A stretch of 21,681 nucleotides of DNA from assembly GCA_944393405.1 (NCBI GenBank), contig CALYAC010000018.1, positions 1 to 21,681 on the forward strand, in the 5' to 3' direction. Below, in pieces: positions 1 to 7,965 of this stretch (positions within the stretch are counted from its first letter, which is position 1; each line of letters opens with the position of its first letter). The translations under genes and the position numbers were made by a program. This DNA comes from an uncultured Clostridia bacterium. GTDB lineage: Bacteria > Bacillota_A > Clostridia > TANB77 > CAG-508. The notes under the pieces were generated by a model that saw only the letters and a program-made list of their open reading frames with translations, had not been told where the DNA came from and did not search any database.

Positions 1-354
1 AAAATTTATAAAAAATAATAAAAAAAAAAAATTAAAAAATAAAAATATAAAAAAAAAAAAAAAAAAAATATTATTAAAATATTTAGACAATTTAAAATTT
101 ATTTAAATTAGAATTTTATTTAAGATTTTAAAATCAAGTTTTAAAAATTAAGTTTATAAATTCAAATATAAATATTTTTTAAACGAACAAATGTTATATG
201 TAAAAAATTATAAATAAATAAATTGATTTTAAGAATTTTTATAGCTAAATTAATCTACTATAATTATACAATAACAAAATTAACCATATCTATAATTAAA
301 ATCTATATATCTGGTTTTAAATTAAAACTAACTATATAATATATAATAAAACAT

Positions 355-576
355 TGACGCATTAAAATTAGTTTTAAACTGTTTTTTAATTTAATTAATA
401 TAACTTAAACTTGTTTATTAATAATATGGATGATTGGTGATTTAAATAGCTTTTATTAAATGAATTTAAAATTTACTGAAGATTTTATACCTAAAATAAG
501 CTAAATTATATTAAAACTAAAATAACCTAAAAAGTACTAAAAAATGACGCACGAGAATCGGTTTTAAGGCGTTTTA
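355..576 (+). repeat. Imperfect direct repeat pair, TGACGCA-N9-GTTTTAA-N3-GTTTT
   Basis: Two units at 355-385 and 546-576 share the order TGACGCA, nine variable bases, GTTTTAA, three variable bases, GTTTT, with identical spacing. The units are 191 bp apart. The conserved TGACGCA block is unusual in such AT-rich DNA. The role is unknown: it could be a degenerate binding site or the remains of a duplicated intergenic repeat. Confidence 0.4.
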
Positions 577-915
577 GAAATTTAAACATATAGTTTTATG
601 TCTGTAAAATAAGGTAAGTATAGAGAAATAGGCACTTTTAAGATTTTTGAAAAATTTCATACAATTTAATATAAAAATAAAAATATATAATAGTAAATTA
701 TATGAATAAAATAAAATAATGTCTTAAAATTGATTTTAACGAGTCATAAGAATATTAATATAACAAGTAATACAAAAGATTATAATAATGAATATAATAT
801 TGATATAATAAGAAAATAAATATATATAAATTAATGTTAATATGTATAAAGAAGCTAAAAGCCTTGAATTAGTAAAAGTATAGGCTTATGGCTGTTTTAC
901 ATTATACTCCTATCT

Positions 916-957
916 CTTATTGCGCAAAACTTCGATTTTGTGCAATAAGTGCAATAA
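916..957. repeat. 14-bp hairpin with TTCG-containing loop, plus tandem 9-mer
   Basis: CTTATTGCGCAAAA at 916-929 pairs with TTTTGTGCAATAAG at 936-949. There are 14 pairs, one of them G-U, around the six-base loop CTTCGA. The right arm runs into a tandem copy of GTGCAATAA (940-948 and 949-957). No T-run follows, so it is not a typical intrinsic terminator. It is one of the few G/C-containing structures in the first 1.3 kb and may be a structured RNA, a protein-binding palindrome or an element end. Confidence 0.5.
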
Positions 958-1310
958 CTTTCTGACTATCAATATACCATACTCCCTCTACTTTGTAAAT
1001 AAAAAATTTATATTTTAACATCCTTTATTTATTAAATTAATTTATTATATTTTATATTCTTATTTATTTGATTTTTTCATTTTATAATATTAATATTATT
1101 TTTTATTTTTATAATTTTTTATACTCTTTATTATTTCATTTTTTATTTTCATTTTATTAATTATTATTATTAATTGTAAAATAATAATTAATAATAAATT
1201 AATTTTGTTGAAAATTATACTTTATATAACCATTAATTCTATAGCCCTCTTTCCTACCTCTTATAATTTTAATACTTTTATTAATATATAAAAAAATTTT
1301 TTAAATAATT

Positions 1311-1339
1311 TTGTATTATTATGTAAATTATGCTATAAT
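1311..1339 (+). promoter_or_regulatory. Sigma-A-type promoter of the 139-residue gene
   Basis: TTGTAT at 1311-1316 and TATAAT at 1334-1339 are separated by 17 bp. The predicted leader begins with a small hairpin (ATAGTC, loop TTTG, GACTAT) just after the -10 box. It continues to an AGAGAGGAGAAA ribosome binding site before the ATG at 1411. Confidence 0.7.
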
Positions 1340-1410
1340 TCTATTATAGTCTTTGGACTATGTTTAACTATTAATAAGGGATAAAAACCTTTTCTAGAGA
1401 GGAGAAATCT

Positions 1411-1830
1411 ATGAACAAAAAAATTGACAAGTTTACTTTCAAACGGAGTTCTTTGAATGTATCACTCCAAAATGTGATTTCTGATGGAGATGGATTTTGG
1501 TATTCAAATATCGAATCTGCATATCCTGAAATCACTGGCTACACGCTATACAGTCGTACTGATAAAGACTGGACTCAGTTTATTTTTAGTAAAGATTGTA
1601 AATTACGGTGGCCAACACCAGAGAAAACATTCAATGGAAATGTACTGAGATCACGTCTTGAGTCCTCATTTGAAAATTATATTAAACAAATATCAATAAT
1701 CGAGGATTCTAAAGGTCTTAGATATGCCATCATGAATACTCCTGCAGACGCAATATTTATTTGCAGGATTGTTGACAACGTTATCAAATCTGCAAAAAAT
1801 ATGCAGATCAGTATTAATGTTGGTCAGTAA
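1411..1830 (+). CDS. Unrecognised 139-residue protein
   Basis: I do not recognise this family. It is a soluble, mixed alpha/beta-looking protein with no signal peptide or membrane segment. It is rich in aromatic residues near residues 28-60 (GDGFWYSN, GYTLYS, WTQFIF), and its C-terminal half looks helical. The start follows a strong AGAGAGGAGAAA site about seven bases upstream. It is monocistronic, with its own promoter and a strong terminator, on the strand opposite to rho. Arginine codons include CGG, CGT and CGT, unlike the AGA-dominated neighbours, and G/C content is visibly higher. This suggests acquisition from another low-to-mid GC Firmicute. I am confident it is a real gene; its function is unknown. 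Confidence 0.75.
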   Translation: MNKKIDKFTFKRSSLNVSLQNVISDGDGFWYSNIESAYPEITGYTLYSRTDKDWTQFIFSKDCKLRWPTPEKTFNGNVLRSRLESSFENYIKQISIIEDSKGLRYAIMNTPADAIFICRIVDNVIKSAKNMQISINVGQ

Positions 1831-1879
1831 GTAAATATGTAATCAATTCTTTATTCATTTCTAAAGCTCCGCTCATTAT

Positions 1880-1920
1880 ATCCGGATTCCTGCATTGCAG
1901 GACCGGATCTCTTCTTTTAT
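1880..1920 (+). terminator. Intrinsic terminator of the 139-residue gene
   Basis: ATCCGG at 1880-1885 pairs with CCGGAT at 1903-1908. Inside, CCTGC pairs with GCAGG across a three-base loop, with a small internal loop between the two helices. The run CTCTTCTTTTAT follows. It is a strong GC-rich stem by local standards. Confidence 0.8.
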
Positions 1921-1933
1921 AAAAAATATATAA

Positions 1934-1977
1934 TAAAAAAGAGAAGAAAAATTATTCATCTCTCTCCTCTTTTTATC
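1934..1977 (-). terminator. Probable terminator of rho
   Basis: Read on the minus strand, AAAAAGAGGAG is followed by a loop of about 17 bases and then CTTCTCTTTTTT. This gives about 11 pairs including one G-U, ending in a T-rich tail. It lies 40-80 bases past the rho stop and faces the terminator of the plus-strand gene. Confidence 0.6.
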
Positions 1978-2014
1978 ATAATTTCAATATGATGTAATTA
2001 AACATATAATATTT

Positions 2015-3343
2015 TTACATTTTTAAATAATTGGATATTTTATTTAAAAATTCTTCATTACTTTTTGTAGCCATCATTTGCTCAATTAATTGTTCTGTAA
2101 CTTCCATAACTGATTTTGAAGACATTGCTTTTCTTAAAGCAAATACCACTTCTAATTCCTTAGGTGAAAGTAATAATTCCTCTCTTCTTGTACCAGATTT
2201 ATTTATATCTATTGCAGGGAATATTCTCTTTTCAGAAAGTCCTCTATCCAAGTGAACTTCCATGTTACCTGTCCCTTTAAATTCTTCAAATATTACATCA
2301 TCCATCCTGCTACCAGTCTCAATTAATGCTGTAGCTAAAATTGTTAAACTTCCGCCATTTTCAATATTTCTAGCAGCACCAAAGAATTTCTTAGGTTTAT
2401 GTAATGCACTAGGATCTAAACCTCCTGATAAGGTTCTACCTGAAGATGGTATAACCAAGTTATATGCTCTTGCAAGTCTTGTAATACTATCAAGTAATAT
2501 AACTACGTCTTTATTTTGTTCTGTTAATCTTTTTGCTCTTTCTAAAACCATTTCAGCCACTTTTACATGATGTTCAGGTAATTCATCAAAAGTAGAATAT
2601 ATAACATCACCTTTTATAGATCTACGCATATCTGTAACTTCTTCAGGTCTTTCGTCTATTAAAAGAACTATTAATTCTATTTCGGGATTATTTATACTTA
2701 TTGAGTTTGCAATCTTTTTTAATAATGTAGTTTTACCAACTTTAGGAGGAGCTACTATCATTCCTCTTTGTCCTTTTCCGATAGGTGACATTAAATCAAT
2801 AATTCTCATTGCATATTCATTAGGAGCTGTTTCTAAATGAATTCTTTCATTAGGATGAATAGGTGTTAAATCATCAAATTTTCTCCTCTTATATGCCATT
2901 TCTGGAGCTTCATCATTAACTTCTCCAACATAAATAAGTGCTGGGAATTTTTCTCCTTCTTTTGGCATTCTTGCAATACCTTTAACTTTATCACCTTTAT
3001 CTAATTTAAATCTCCTTATTTGAACAGGTGATATATATACATCTTTTGATGTAGAAAGATAATTTTCACCTCTTAAAAATCCATATCCATCAGGTAAAAC
3101 TTCTAATATGCCTTCTACAATTTTATCATCTTCATTTGTTAATTTATATCCTGTTGTATGTTCATTATCACTATTTTCTTCTTTTTTATCAAGATTTTCA
3201 TTATTTTCTTTTTTATTATTATATTTTTCAGAGTCTTTTAATATCTCAATAAGTTCATCCTTTTTTAATTTAGAAACATTTTTTGTTCCTTTTTCTTTTG
3301 CCATTTGGCGTAATTCAACTAAGGTACATTTTTCAAAATCCAT
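2015..3343 (-). CDS. rho: Transcription termination factor Rho
   Basis: This is the hexameric RNA-dependent ATPase helicase that ends transcription at Rho-dependent sites in the cytoplasm. At 442 residues it is close to the family norm. Residues 1-45 form the Rho N-terminal helical domain, followed by a short charged Asn/Glu-rich linker (about 45-65). A cold-shock-like RNA-binding fold follows (about 70-150, with DGYGFLR at 85-91). The ATPase domain has Walker A PPKVGKTT at 199-206, the [10 protein letters not shown] segment near 230-239 and Walker B VVILLDS at 280-286. The [11 protein letters not shown] loop begins at 301. The ATG at 3343 follows an AAGGGGGC site with short spacing. It is the last gene of the minus-strand block after divIC, but the divIC terminator and about 200 bp of intergenic DNA suggest its own promoter. 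Confidence 0.97.
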   Translation of the reverse strand: MDFEKCTLVELRQMAKEKGTKNVSKLKKDELIEILKDSEKYNNKKENNENLDKKEENSDNEHTTGYKLTNEDDKIVEGILEVLPDGYGFLRGENYLSTSKDVYISPVQIRRFKLDKGDKVKGIARMPKEGEKFPALIYVGEVNDEAPEMAYKRRKFDDLTPIHPNERIHLETAPNEYAMRIIDLMSPIGKGQRGMIVAPPKVGKTTLLKKIANSISINNPEIELIVLLIDERPEEVTDMRRSIKGDVIYSTFDELPEHHVKVAEMVLERAKRLTEQNKDVVILLDSITRLARAYNLVIPSSGRTLSGGLDPSALHKPKKFFGAARNIENGGSLTILATALIETGSRMDDVIFEEFKGTGNMEVHLDRGLSEKRIFPAIDINKSGTRREELLLSPKELEVVFALRKAMSSKSVMEVTEQLIEQMMATKSNEEFLNKISNYLKM

Positions 3344-3541
3344 AATTGCCCCCTTATAATTTAATATTTTATTTTTATAATTTTGTATATATTTACTATT
3401 AACAATAATAATTTAAAAAGTTTATTATTTTAATTATTATTCTTTAAATTAAACTTATTAAAATTTTTAGATATATATTTTTTATTAAAATTATTTATAA
3501 TTTTATTTATAATTGTTGTGGATAATTAAGAAATAAATATA
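3344..3541. other. Intergenic region between rho and divIC
   Basis: This is about 200 bp of AT-rich DNA upstream of rho and must hold its promoter, but several A/T hexamers fit equally well and I do not choose one. A single perfect DnaA-box-like sequence, TTGTGGATAA, lies near 3514-3523. One box with no cluster does not make an origin. Confidence 0.5.
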
Positions 3542-3584
3542 AAGAAAAAAGTTAAGGAGGCATAAATAGAACTATGCCTCTTAA
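3542..3584 (-). terminator. Terminator of the yabP-yabQ-divIC operon
   Basis: On the minus strand TTAAGAGGCATA pairs with TATGCCTCCTTAA. That gives 12 pairs with one bulged base and an eight-base loop, followed by CTTTTTTCTTT. It starts just after the divIC stop and is a textbook intrinsic terminator. Confidence 0.85.
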
Positions 3585-3590
3585 TATATT

Positions 3591-3872
3591 TTAATTTTCG
3601 ACATCAATATATACTCTTTCATTAGGATAATACATATCCAATTTTTCACGAGCTATTTGTTCAATGTATTCATCTGAATTTATATTATCTTTCATTTCAT
3701 GTAACTCATTATTTTCATCTTGGGCCACTTCAATGTCTTCGTTATATGAATCCTTAACACTAGCATAAGAATTTAATGTTTTTTGTTGAGACACTATAGT
3801 ATATATAAAATATATTAAAAACGCTATTATTAACAATTTTTTTAATAAGTTTTTCTTTTTCACATTTTTCAT
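3591..3872 (-). CDS. divIC: Septum formation initiator, DivIC/FtsB family
   Basis: This is a small bitopic divisome protein that bridges early and late cell-division proteins, with its C-terminal region outside the membrane. It has 93 residues: a Lys-rich cytoplasmic start (residues 1-12), one membrane helix at about 13-28 and a charged coiled-coil stretch at about 35-65. It ends with the family signature DEYIEQIAREKLDMYYPNE (about 66-84). It follows yabQ, as in the yabP-yabQ-divIC order known from Bacillus and Clostridia. DivIC and FtsB are not reliably separated by sequence; the neighbours favour DivIC. Confidence 0.88.
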   Translation of the reverse strand: MKNVKKKNLLKKLLIIAFLIYFIYTIVSQQKTLNSYASVKDSYNEDIEVAQDENNELHEMKDNINSDEYIEQIAREKLDMYYPNERVYIDVEN

Positions 3873-3939
3873 ATGTATATATCACTCCAGAATTAATCTA
3901 TTTATATTTTTCTACATTTTTCCAAAAAATCCTTCTAAT

Positions 3940-4398
3940 TTATTGAAATTTATTATATATTTTATCACTTTTACTACATTTTGAAAAGATTTTTGGCATT
4001 TTTATTTTATTTTTTTGTATTTTTTCTAAAAAAGTACTAAAATTTTCTCTAATTTTCATACATAATTTTATAACTGGATCAAATAATATCTTTTTAATAA
4101 ATAAAATAATCTTACTTAAAAAACTAATAAAATATTTACTTAGAGTTAATAAATATATACATATTCCAGCTATTAATCCAATAAAAATATAGCTCCTTAT
4201 TTCTCCATTATTTATTAAAAAAATAGAAAAAATTAAAATAAATCCAGATGCTACTAAAAAAATAATATCATGTACATATGTAATAAAATCTGATGTTTTA
4301 AAACATTTCCTTACTATTCTAAATATATCAAATAAAACACCAATGCATATACCTATAAATAAAAAATATAATAATTTATAAATCTCTCCCGTTACCAA
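3940..4398 (-). CDS. yabQ: Spore cortex biosynthesis protein YabQ
   Basis: YabQ is a mother-cell membrane protein needed for spore cortex formation in Bacillus. This 152-residue protein has the YabQ-like N-terminal part: about four hydrophobic helices between residues 8 and 105, with the early FDIFRIVRK segment (about 23-31) typical of the family. A Lys-rich C-terminal tail follows. The start is TTG at 4398, preceded on the minus strand by AAAGGAGAGAAAGG; no ATG fits as well. It lies 18 bases after yabP, in the same operon. The family call rests on membrane pattern, length and neighbours together. Confidence 0.85.
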   Translation of the reverse strand: MVTGEIYKLLYFLFIGICIGVLFDIFRIVRKCFKTSDFITYVHDIIFLVASGFILIFSIFLINNGEIRSYIFIGLIAGICIYLLTLSKYFISFLSKIILFIKKILFDPVIKLCMKIRENFSTFLEKIQKNKIKMPKIFSKCSKSDKIYNKFQ

Positions 4399-4416
4399 AC
4401 CTTTCTCTCCTTTTTA

Positions 4417-4725
4417 TCATCTAAATATCTTATTTAAAAATCCTCCAGAATTTTTCTTATCTATATCTTTTTCACTATACCCTAAATTATATATTTCTCC
4501 ATCTATTATAACTTCAGAAGTATCCAAACTTAACTTGTTAATTCTTAAATTTTCTCCTTTAACAGTTAATAATCCAAGCTCTGTTTCCAAAATTACAATC
4601 TGATCATCAAAACTAAGAACATCTAAAACTCCGGATATCTTTAGTTTTTCTCTATTCTCTAATATAATATTTTGTACTAAATTAGAATTCTGAATTGTGT
4701 TATTTTTTCTATCATCAATAGTCAT
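4417..4725 (-). CDS. yabP: Sporulation protein YabP
   Basis: YabP is a small sporulation protein of the YabP/YqfC family, made in the mother cell under SigE in Bacillus. The 102-residue form shows the family's beta-rich core: ISGVLDVLSFDDQIVILET, then GLLTVKGENLRINKLSLD and VIIDGEIYNLGYS. A flexible Lys-rich end follows. The frame extends to a GTG at 4740, but the strong GGGGGAG site lies inside that extension and sits five to seven bases before the ATG at 4725, so 4725 is the better start. It opens the operon with yabQ and divIC. The S4-domain gene often found just upstream in other Firmicutes is absent here. Confidence 0.9.
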   Translation of the reverse strand: MTIDDRKNNTIQNSNLVQNIILENREKLKISGVLDVLSFDDQIVILETELGLLTVKGENLRINKLSLDTSEVIIDGEIYNLGYSEKDIDKKNSGGFLNKIFR

Positions 4726-4731
4726 CTGTAT

Positions 4732-4738
4732 CTCCCCC
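4732..4738 (-). promoter_or_regulatory. Ribosome binding site that decides the yabP start
   Basis: The minus strand reads GGGGGAG here, five to seven bases before the ATG at 4725. It overlaps the first codons of the longer GTG-started frame, which argues against the longer frame. Confidence 0.7.
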
Positions 4739-4795
4739 ACCTTAATAAACTCTATAAAATATTATATTCAGAACTTGTCTTTTTAGAACTAAAAA

Positions 4796-4824
4796 TTGTC
4801 TAATTAACATAATTGTGATATAAT
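4796..4824 (+). promoter_or_regulatory. Sigma-A-type promoter of the VanY-like gene
   Basis: TTGTCT at 4796-4801 and a perfect TATAAT at 4819-4824 have 17 bp between them. The ribosome binding site AAGGAGGAGGA lies at 4840-4850. The leader is only about 20 bases long. Confidence 0.75.
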
Positions 4825-4853
4825 ATCTCTATCTTGTAAAAGGAGGAGGATTT

Positions 4854-5402
4854 ATGAATATAAATCTACTTCAAGTTGTCAATCGGAAAAATTTACTTCC
4901 ACCAGATTTCATGCCAGAAGAATTAGTCACAATTGTCAATCGTGAAAATAGCATTGTATATGCACCGCTGATTGTTTGGGACGCCTTTAATGCAATGATG
5001 AGGGAGGCATCTTTTGAAAGTCAATATCTTGATCTAACCAGTTGTTATAGATCTTATCAGAGGCAAAAAGAACTTTTTGATGAGTCAATGAAAAAAAATG
5101 GTATAGAAAAGACATTAAAAAGTATTGCTATTCCTGGATCGTCAGAGCATCAATTAGGTTTAGGTATTGATATTTCGAATTTTACTTCTGAAGGTTTGAT
5201 GAGAGATGATGAAGACCGTTTTAAATGGGTTCATGAAAATTGTTCAAGATTTGGATTTATTATCCGGTATAAAGAAGATTTTAAATCTATTACTGGTATA
5301 AAATATGAGCCCTGGCATCTTCGGTATGTTGGAGAATATGCACCCAAAATTGCATCTCTTAATCTTCCATTAGAAGAAATAGTACGAAGACAACTGATAT
5401 AA
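4854..5402 (+). CDS. VanY/VanXY-type D-Ala-D-Ala peptidase without signal peptide
   Basis: This is a zinc peptidase of the VanY/DacB group (M15B-like) that would trim D-Ala-D-Ala ends from cell-wall precursors or dipeptides. It has 182 residues. The visible motifs are TSCYRSYQRQ (62-71), the zinc site SSEHQLGLGID (96-106, ligands H99 and D106) and EPWH (152-155, catalytic Glu and third ligand His). There is no signal peptide or membrane anchor, so it probably acts in the cytoplasm like VanX or VanXY rather than at the wall like classical VanY. No vanH, ligase or VanRS pair is nearby, so resistance is not implied. It is monocistronic, uses CGG/CGT arginine codons and lies between minus-strand core genes, which suggests separate acquisition. 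Confidence 0.85.
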   Translation: MNINLLQVVNRKNLLPPDFMPEELVTIVNRENSIVYAPLIVWDAFNAMMREASFESQYLDLTSCYRSYQRQKELFDESMKKNGIEKTLKSIAIPGSSEHQLGLGIDISNFTSEGLMRDDEDRFKWVHENCSRFGFIIRYKEDFKSITGIKYEPWHLRYVGEYAPKIASLNLPLEEIVRRQLI

Positions 5403-5408
5403 GACAAA

Positions 5409-5442
5409 GGCACTGTGTTTTACACAGTGCCTACTTTTATTT
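5409..5442 (+). terminator. Terminator of the VanY-like gene
   Basis: GGCACTGTG at 5409-5417 pairs perfectly with CACAGTGCC at 5423-5431 across a five-base loop, followed by TACTTTTATTTA. It could also help stop minus-strand readthrough, because an A-run precedes the stem. Confidence 0.85.
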
Positions 5443-5508
5443 ATTATAAGATTTATTATGTTCTTTATTCTAAATTTTATTTTCTTTACTTTCTATTATT
5501 TTCATCCT

Positions 5509-6690
5509 TTATTTTATAAGCTCATGATGTAATTGTTCTAATAACTTATTATTGATTTTTTCTTTAGTCATTATAGATAACTTACATTCTTCTAATTCTA
5601 CTGAAAATATATCTATTGAATTAATATTAAATATTTCAATTGTTTTTTTCATTATGTCTTTATTATTCATAATTCCATAACCAACTAACGATATTCTTGA
5701 TATATTTGTAAAAGAAGAACTAAATTCTTTTAATTTACTCTCTAATAATTCTTGAAATTTTCCTAAGTCTGAAGCTTTAATTGTAAAACTAATATTAAAA
5801 CTATTTATACTATTATTAATAATATTTGATGGAATAATATCATTTTCTAATAAAAGAAAGTAAACATCATTAAATATGTCTTGATTATAATTATCATGCT
5901 TTAGATTTATTAAAAATAAATTATCATTTTTTACAATGCTTTTTACTGTACTTTCTTCTATTTTTCTACAAATCTTAGTTCCTACATTATTATTAAATGT
6001 AGATCCTGTTTCAATAAGTACATCATATTTATCAGCTATTTCTACACATCTATTATGAAGAACCTTAGCTCCTTCATTAGATAAATCCAACATCTCAGTA
6101 TACGATAATTCAGTGATTTTTTTAGCATCAGCAATTTTATTTGGATCTGTTGAGTATACTCCATCAACATCAGAAAATATATAACAATGATTAGCATTAA
6201 TTGCTGCTGCAACCGCTACAGCAGTGGTATCAGAGCCTCCTCTTCCAAGTGTAGAAATGTCTTTATTATCATTAATTCCTTGAAAACCAGCAATAACAAC
6301 TATATTTCCTTCTTCAAGTTCTTTATTTATTCTATCTGTATTAATATATTCTATTTTTGCTTCCTCATTAGTATTAGATGTATAAATTCCTGCTTGCCAT
6401 CCAGTTAATGAAACAGCTTTATATCCAAGTCTATTAAGTAATATAGAAAGCTTTGAAATAGATATTTGTTCTCCTGTACTTAAAAGTACATCCATTTCTC
6501 TTTTATTTGGCTCATAAGATAATTCTTTCGCCTCTTTAATAAGATTATCAGTAGTTTTTCCTTGAGCTGAAACAACAACTATTATTTTGTTTCCTTTGTT
6601 ATAAAAATCAATAATTTTATTTGCTACAATATTTAATTTTATATTGTCTGCAAGTGAACTTCCTCCAAATTTTAATACTATAGTATCCAT
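5509..6690 (-). CDS. lysC: Aspartate kinase (aspartokinase)
   Basis: It phosphorylates aspartate to aspartyl phosphate, the entry step to lysine, diaminopimelate, threonine and methionine. At 393 residues it is monofunctional. The kinase domain (about 1-235) shows KFGGSS at 7-12, LSTGEQ at 70-75, GRGGSDTTA at 149-157 and SDVDGVYSTDP at 173-183. Residues about 250-393 form the regulatory ACT-domain pair. The ACT part is divergent: the usual GAGM turn reads GYGI (about 337-340), so effector specificity cannot be read from sequence. It follows prfB after 82 bp on the same strand. No lysine riboswitch fits in that gap. Confidence 0.95.
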   Translation of the reverse strand: MDTIVLKFGGSSLADNIKLNIVANKIIDFYNKGNKIIVVVSAQGKTTDNLIKEAKELSYEPNKREMDVLLSTGEQISISKLSILLNRLGYKAVSLTGWQAGIYTSNTNEEAKIEYINTDRINKELEEGNIVVIAGFQGINDNKDISTLGRGGSDTTAVAVAAAINANHCYIFSDVDGVYSTDPNKIADAKKITELSYTEMLDLSNEGAKVLHNRCVEIADKYDVLIETGSTFNNNVGTKICRKIEESTVKSIVKNDNLFLINLKHDNYNQDIFNDVYFLLLENDIIPSNIINNSINSFNISFTIKASDLGKFQELLESKLKEFSSSFTNISRISLVGYGIMNNKDIMKKTIEIFNINSIDIFSVELEECKLSIMTKEKINNKLLEQLHHELIK

Positions 6691-6773
6691 TATTAAACAG
6701 TCCTTTTATATAATGTACAAGGCTAAAAATATATTTATATTTTGCCTATAATATATTTTATTTTGTAATATAC

Positions 6774-7887
6774 TTAATTGTTCCCGTTATTTTTATTATA
6801 TTTTAAATAACTATCTATAAATCCATTTAAATCTCCATCCATAACTGCATCTACATTACCAACTTCATAATTAGTTCTATGGTCTTTTACTAAAGTGTAT
6901 GGACAAAATATATATGAACGAATTTGACTTCCCCATGCTATGTCCATTTGTATTCCTTTTAGTTCGTCAATAGTTTCTTTATGTTCTTGCTCTTTTAATT
7001 GAAGTAATTTAGATTTAAGCATCTTCATAGCTGTTTCTCTGTTTTGTATTTGTGATCTTTCTGTTTGACAAGCAACAACAATATTGGTTGGAATATGAGT
7101 AATTCTAACTGCAGAAGAAGTTTTATTAATATGCTGCCCTCCTGCTCCTGAAGCTCTATATGTATCAATTCTTAAATCATCAGGATTAATTTCAATTTCA
7201 ATATCATCTGTTATCTCCGGTAAAACTTCTACTGATGCAAAAGAAGTATGTCTTCTTCCTCCTGCATCAAAAGGTGATATTCTAATTAATCTATGAACTC
7301 CTTGTTCTCCTTTTAAATAGCCATATGCATAATCTCCTGTTACTGAAAAAGTAACACTCTTAATTCCTGCTTCATCACCTGGTAAATAATCTAATTCTTC
7401 TACTTTATACCCATTTGCGTTCGCCCATCTTGTATACATTCTATAAAGCATTTGGACCCAATCCTGAGCTTCTGTACCTCCGGCACCTGGATGAAGAGTT
7501 AAGATTGCATTATTCATATCATATTTATCTGATAATAAAGTGGTTATCTCTAACTTATTAATTTCTTCTTCAACTTTATAAATATTTTTACTTAATTCTT
7601 TTTCTATTTCAGAATCTTTTTCTTCTAATAATAAGTCTTTTAAATCACTTAAATTTTCTAAATCATTTTTTACAGATTTATATTTATTAACTTTATTTTT
7701 TAGTTCAGTTATCTTTTTTAAGACCTTAGAACTATTTTTTACATCATTCCAAAACTCTGTGTTTGTAGTTTGTTGCTCTAAATCTTTTAGTTCATTCTCT
7801 AAATTGATAATGTCAAAGTGAATCACCTATTTCAGTTAATTTTTTATTTAGTATAGAGATTTTACTTGAAATTTCGTCTAATTCTAT
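6774..7887 (-). CDS. prfB: Peptide chain release factor 2, with programmed +1 frameshift
   Basis: RF2 recognises UGA and UAA stop codons and triggers peptide release. The main frame (from about 7814 down) carries the SPF stop-codon-reading tripeptide (RISPFDAGG) and the catalytic GGQ in SGAGGQHINK. The zero frame begins upstream. It encodes about 24 codons whose product resembles the start of other RF2s (x-ELDEISSKI, like Bacillus MELSEIR) and ends CTT TGA C at 7818-7812. A +1 shift there joins DIINLENEL and gives about 370 residues, the usual length. No ATG, GTG or TTG exists in the zero frame back to the previous stop. The codon aligned with Met is ATA at 7887-7885, nine bases after a perfect AAGGAGG. 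A GTG at 7826 would bypass the shift but has only a weak ribosome site. Confidence 0.95.
7812..7827 (-). promoter_or_regulatory. prfB programmed frameshift site
   Basis: The minus strand reads AGGTGATTCACTTTGAC. The slippery CTT-TGA-C heptamer (7818-7812) is preceded by an internal Shine-Dalgarno-like AGGTGA. This is the conserved autoregulatory arrangement: low RF2 slows termination at UGA and favours the +1 shift. Confidence 0.92.
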
Positions 7888-7896
7888 TACACTGCA

Positions 7897-7903
7897 CCTC
7901 CTT
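7897..7903 (-). promoter_or_regulatory. Ribosome binding site pointing to an ATA start for prfB
   Basis: AAGGAGG on the minus strand lies exactly nine bases before the ATA codon at 7887-7885. The alternative GTG-TAA nearby is a start followed directly by a stop, so the site has no other productive partner. Confidence 0.7.
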
Positions 7904-7931
7904 AAACTTAAATGATTATATTCATCATCAC

Positions 7932-7965
7932 ATATTATCTATATCTTAAATAATATAGATAATAT
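7932..7965. repeat. 13-bp inverted repeat over the stop codon of the membrane protein gene
   Basis: ATATTATCTATAT at 7932-7944 pairs perfectly with ATATAGATAATAT at 7953-7965 across an eight-base loop. The TAA stop at 7946-7948 lies in the loop. The stem is all A/T except one pair and lacks a T-run on the minus strand. It may be a weak terminator, an mRNA end-protecting hairpin, or a spacer before the prfB leader. Confidence 0.5.

Larger units (their letters stand above)
1..1310. other. AT-rich region with no recognisable gene
   Basis: This stretch is dominated by A and T runs, including long poly-A tracts at 10-68. Stop codons are dense in all frames and I found no coding region of useful length with a ribosome binding site. 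The only structured items are a 14-bp hairpin at 916-949 and a spaced imperfect repeat at 355-385 and 546-576, listed separately. A 13-codon ATG frame at 841 has no family resemblance. It may be decayed mobile DNA or long intergenic sequence; the sequence does not decide. Confidence 0.6.

Noticed and set aside
1..700. CRISPR-like or tandem repeat array
   Set aside because: The apparent repetition is A/T low complexity. The only spaced repeat has two copies and no regular array.
2031..2570. Plus-strand open frames opposite rho
   Set aside because: They are antisense shadows of rho with no start signals or family resemblance.
3514..3523. DnaA-box-like TTGTGGATAA, possible origin
   Set aside because: Only one box, with no cluster, dnaA or dnaN nearby.
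6691..6773. Lysine riboswitch or T-box before lysC
   Set aside because: The gap is only about 80 bp and shows no riboswitch-like core. The hairpin near 6718-6747 is imperfect and may only be a weak prfB terminator.
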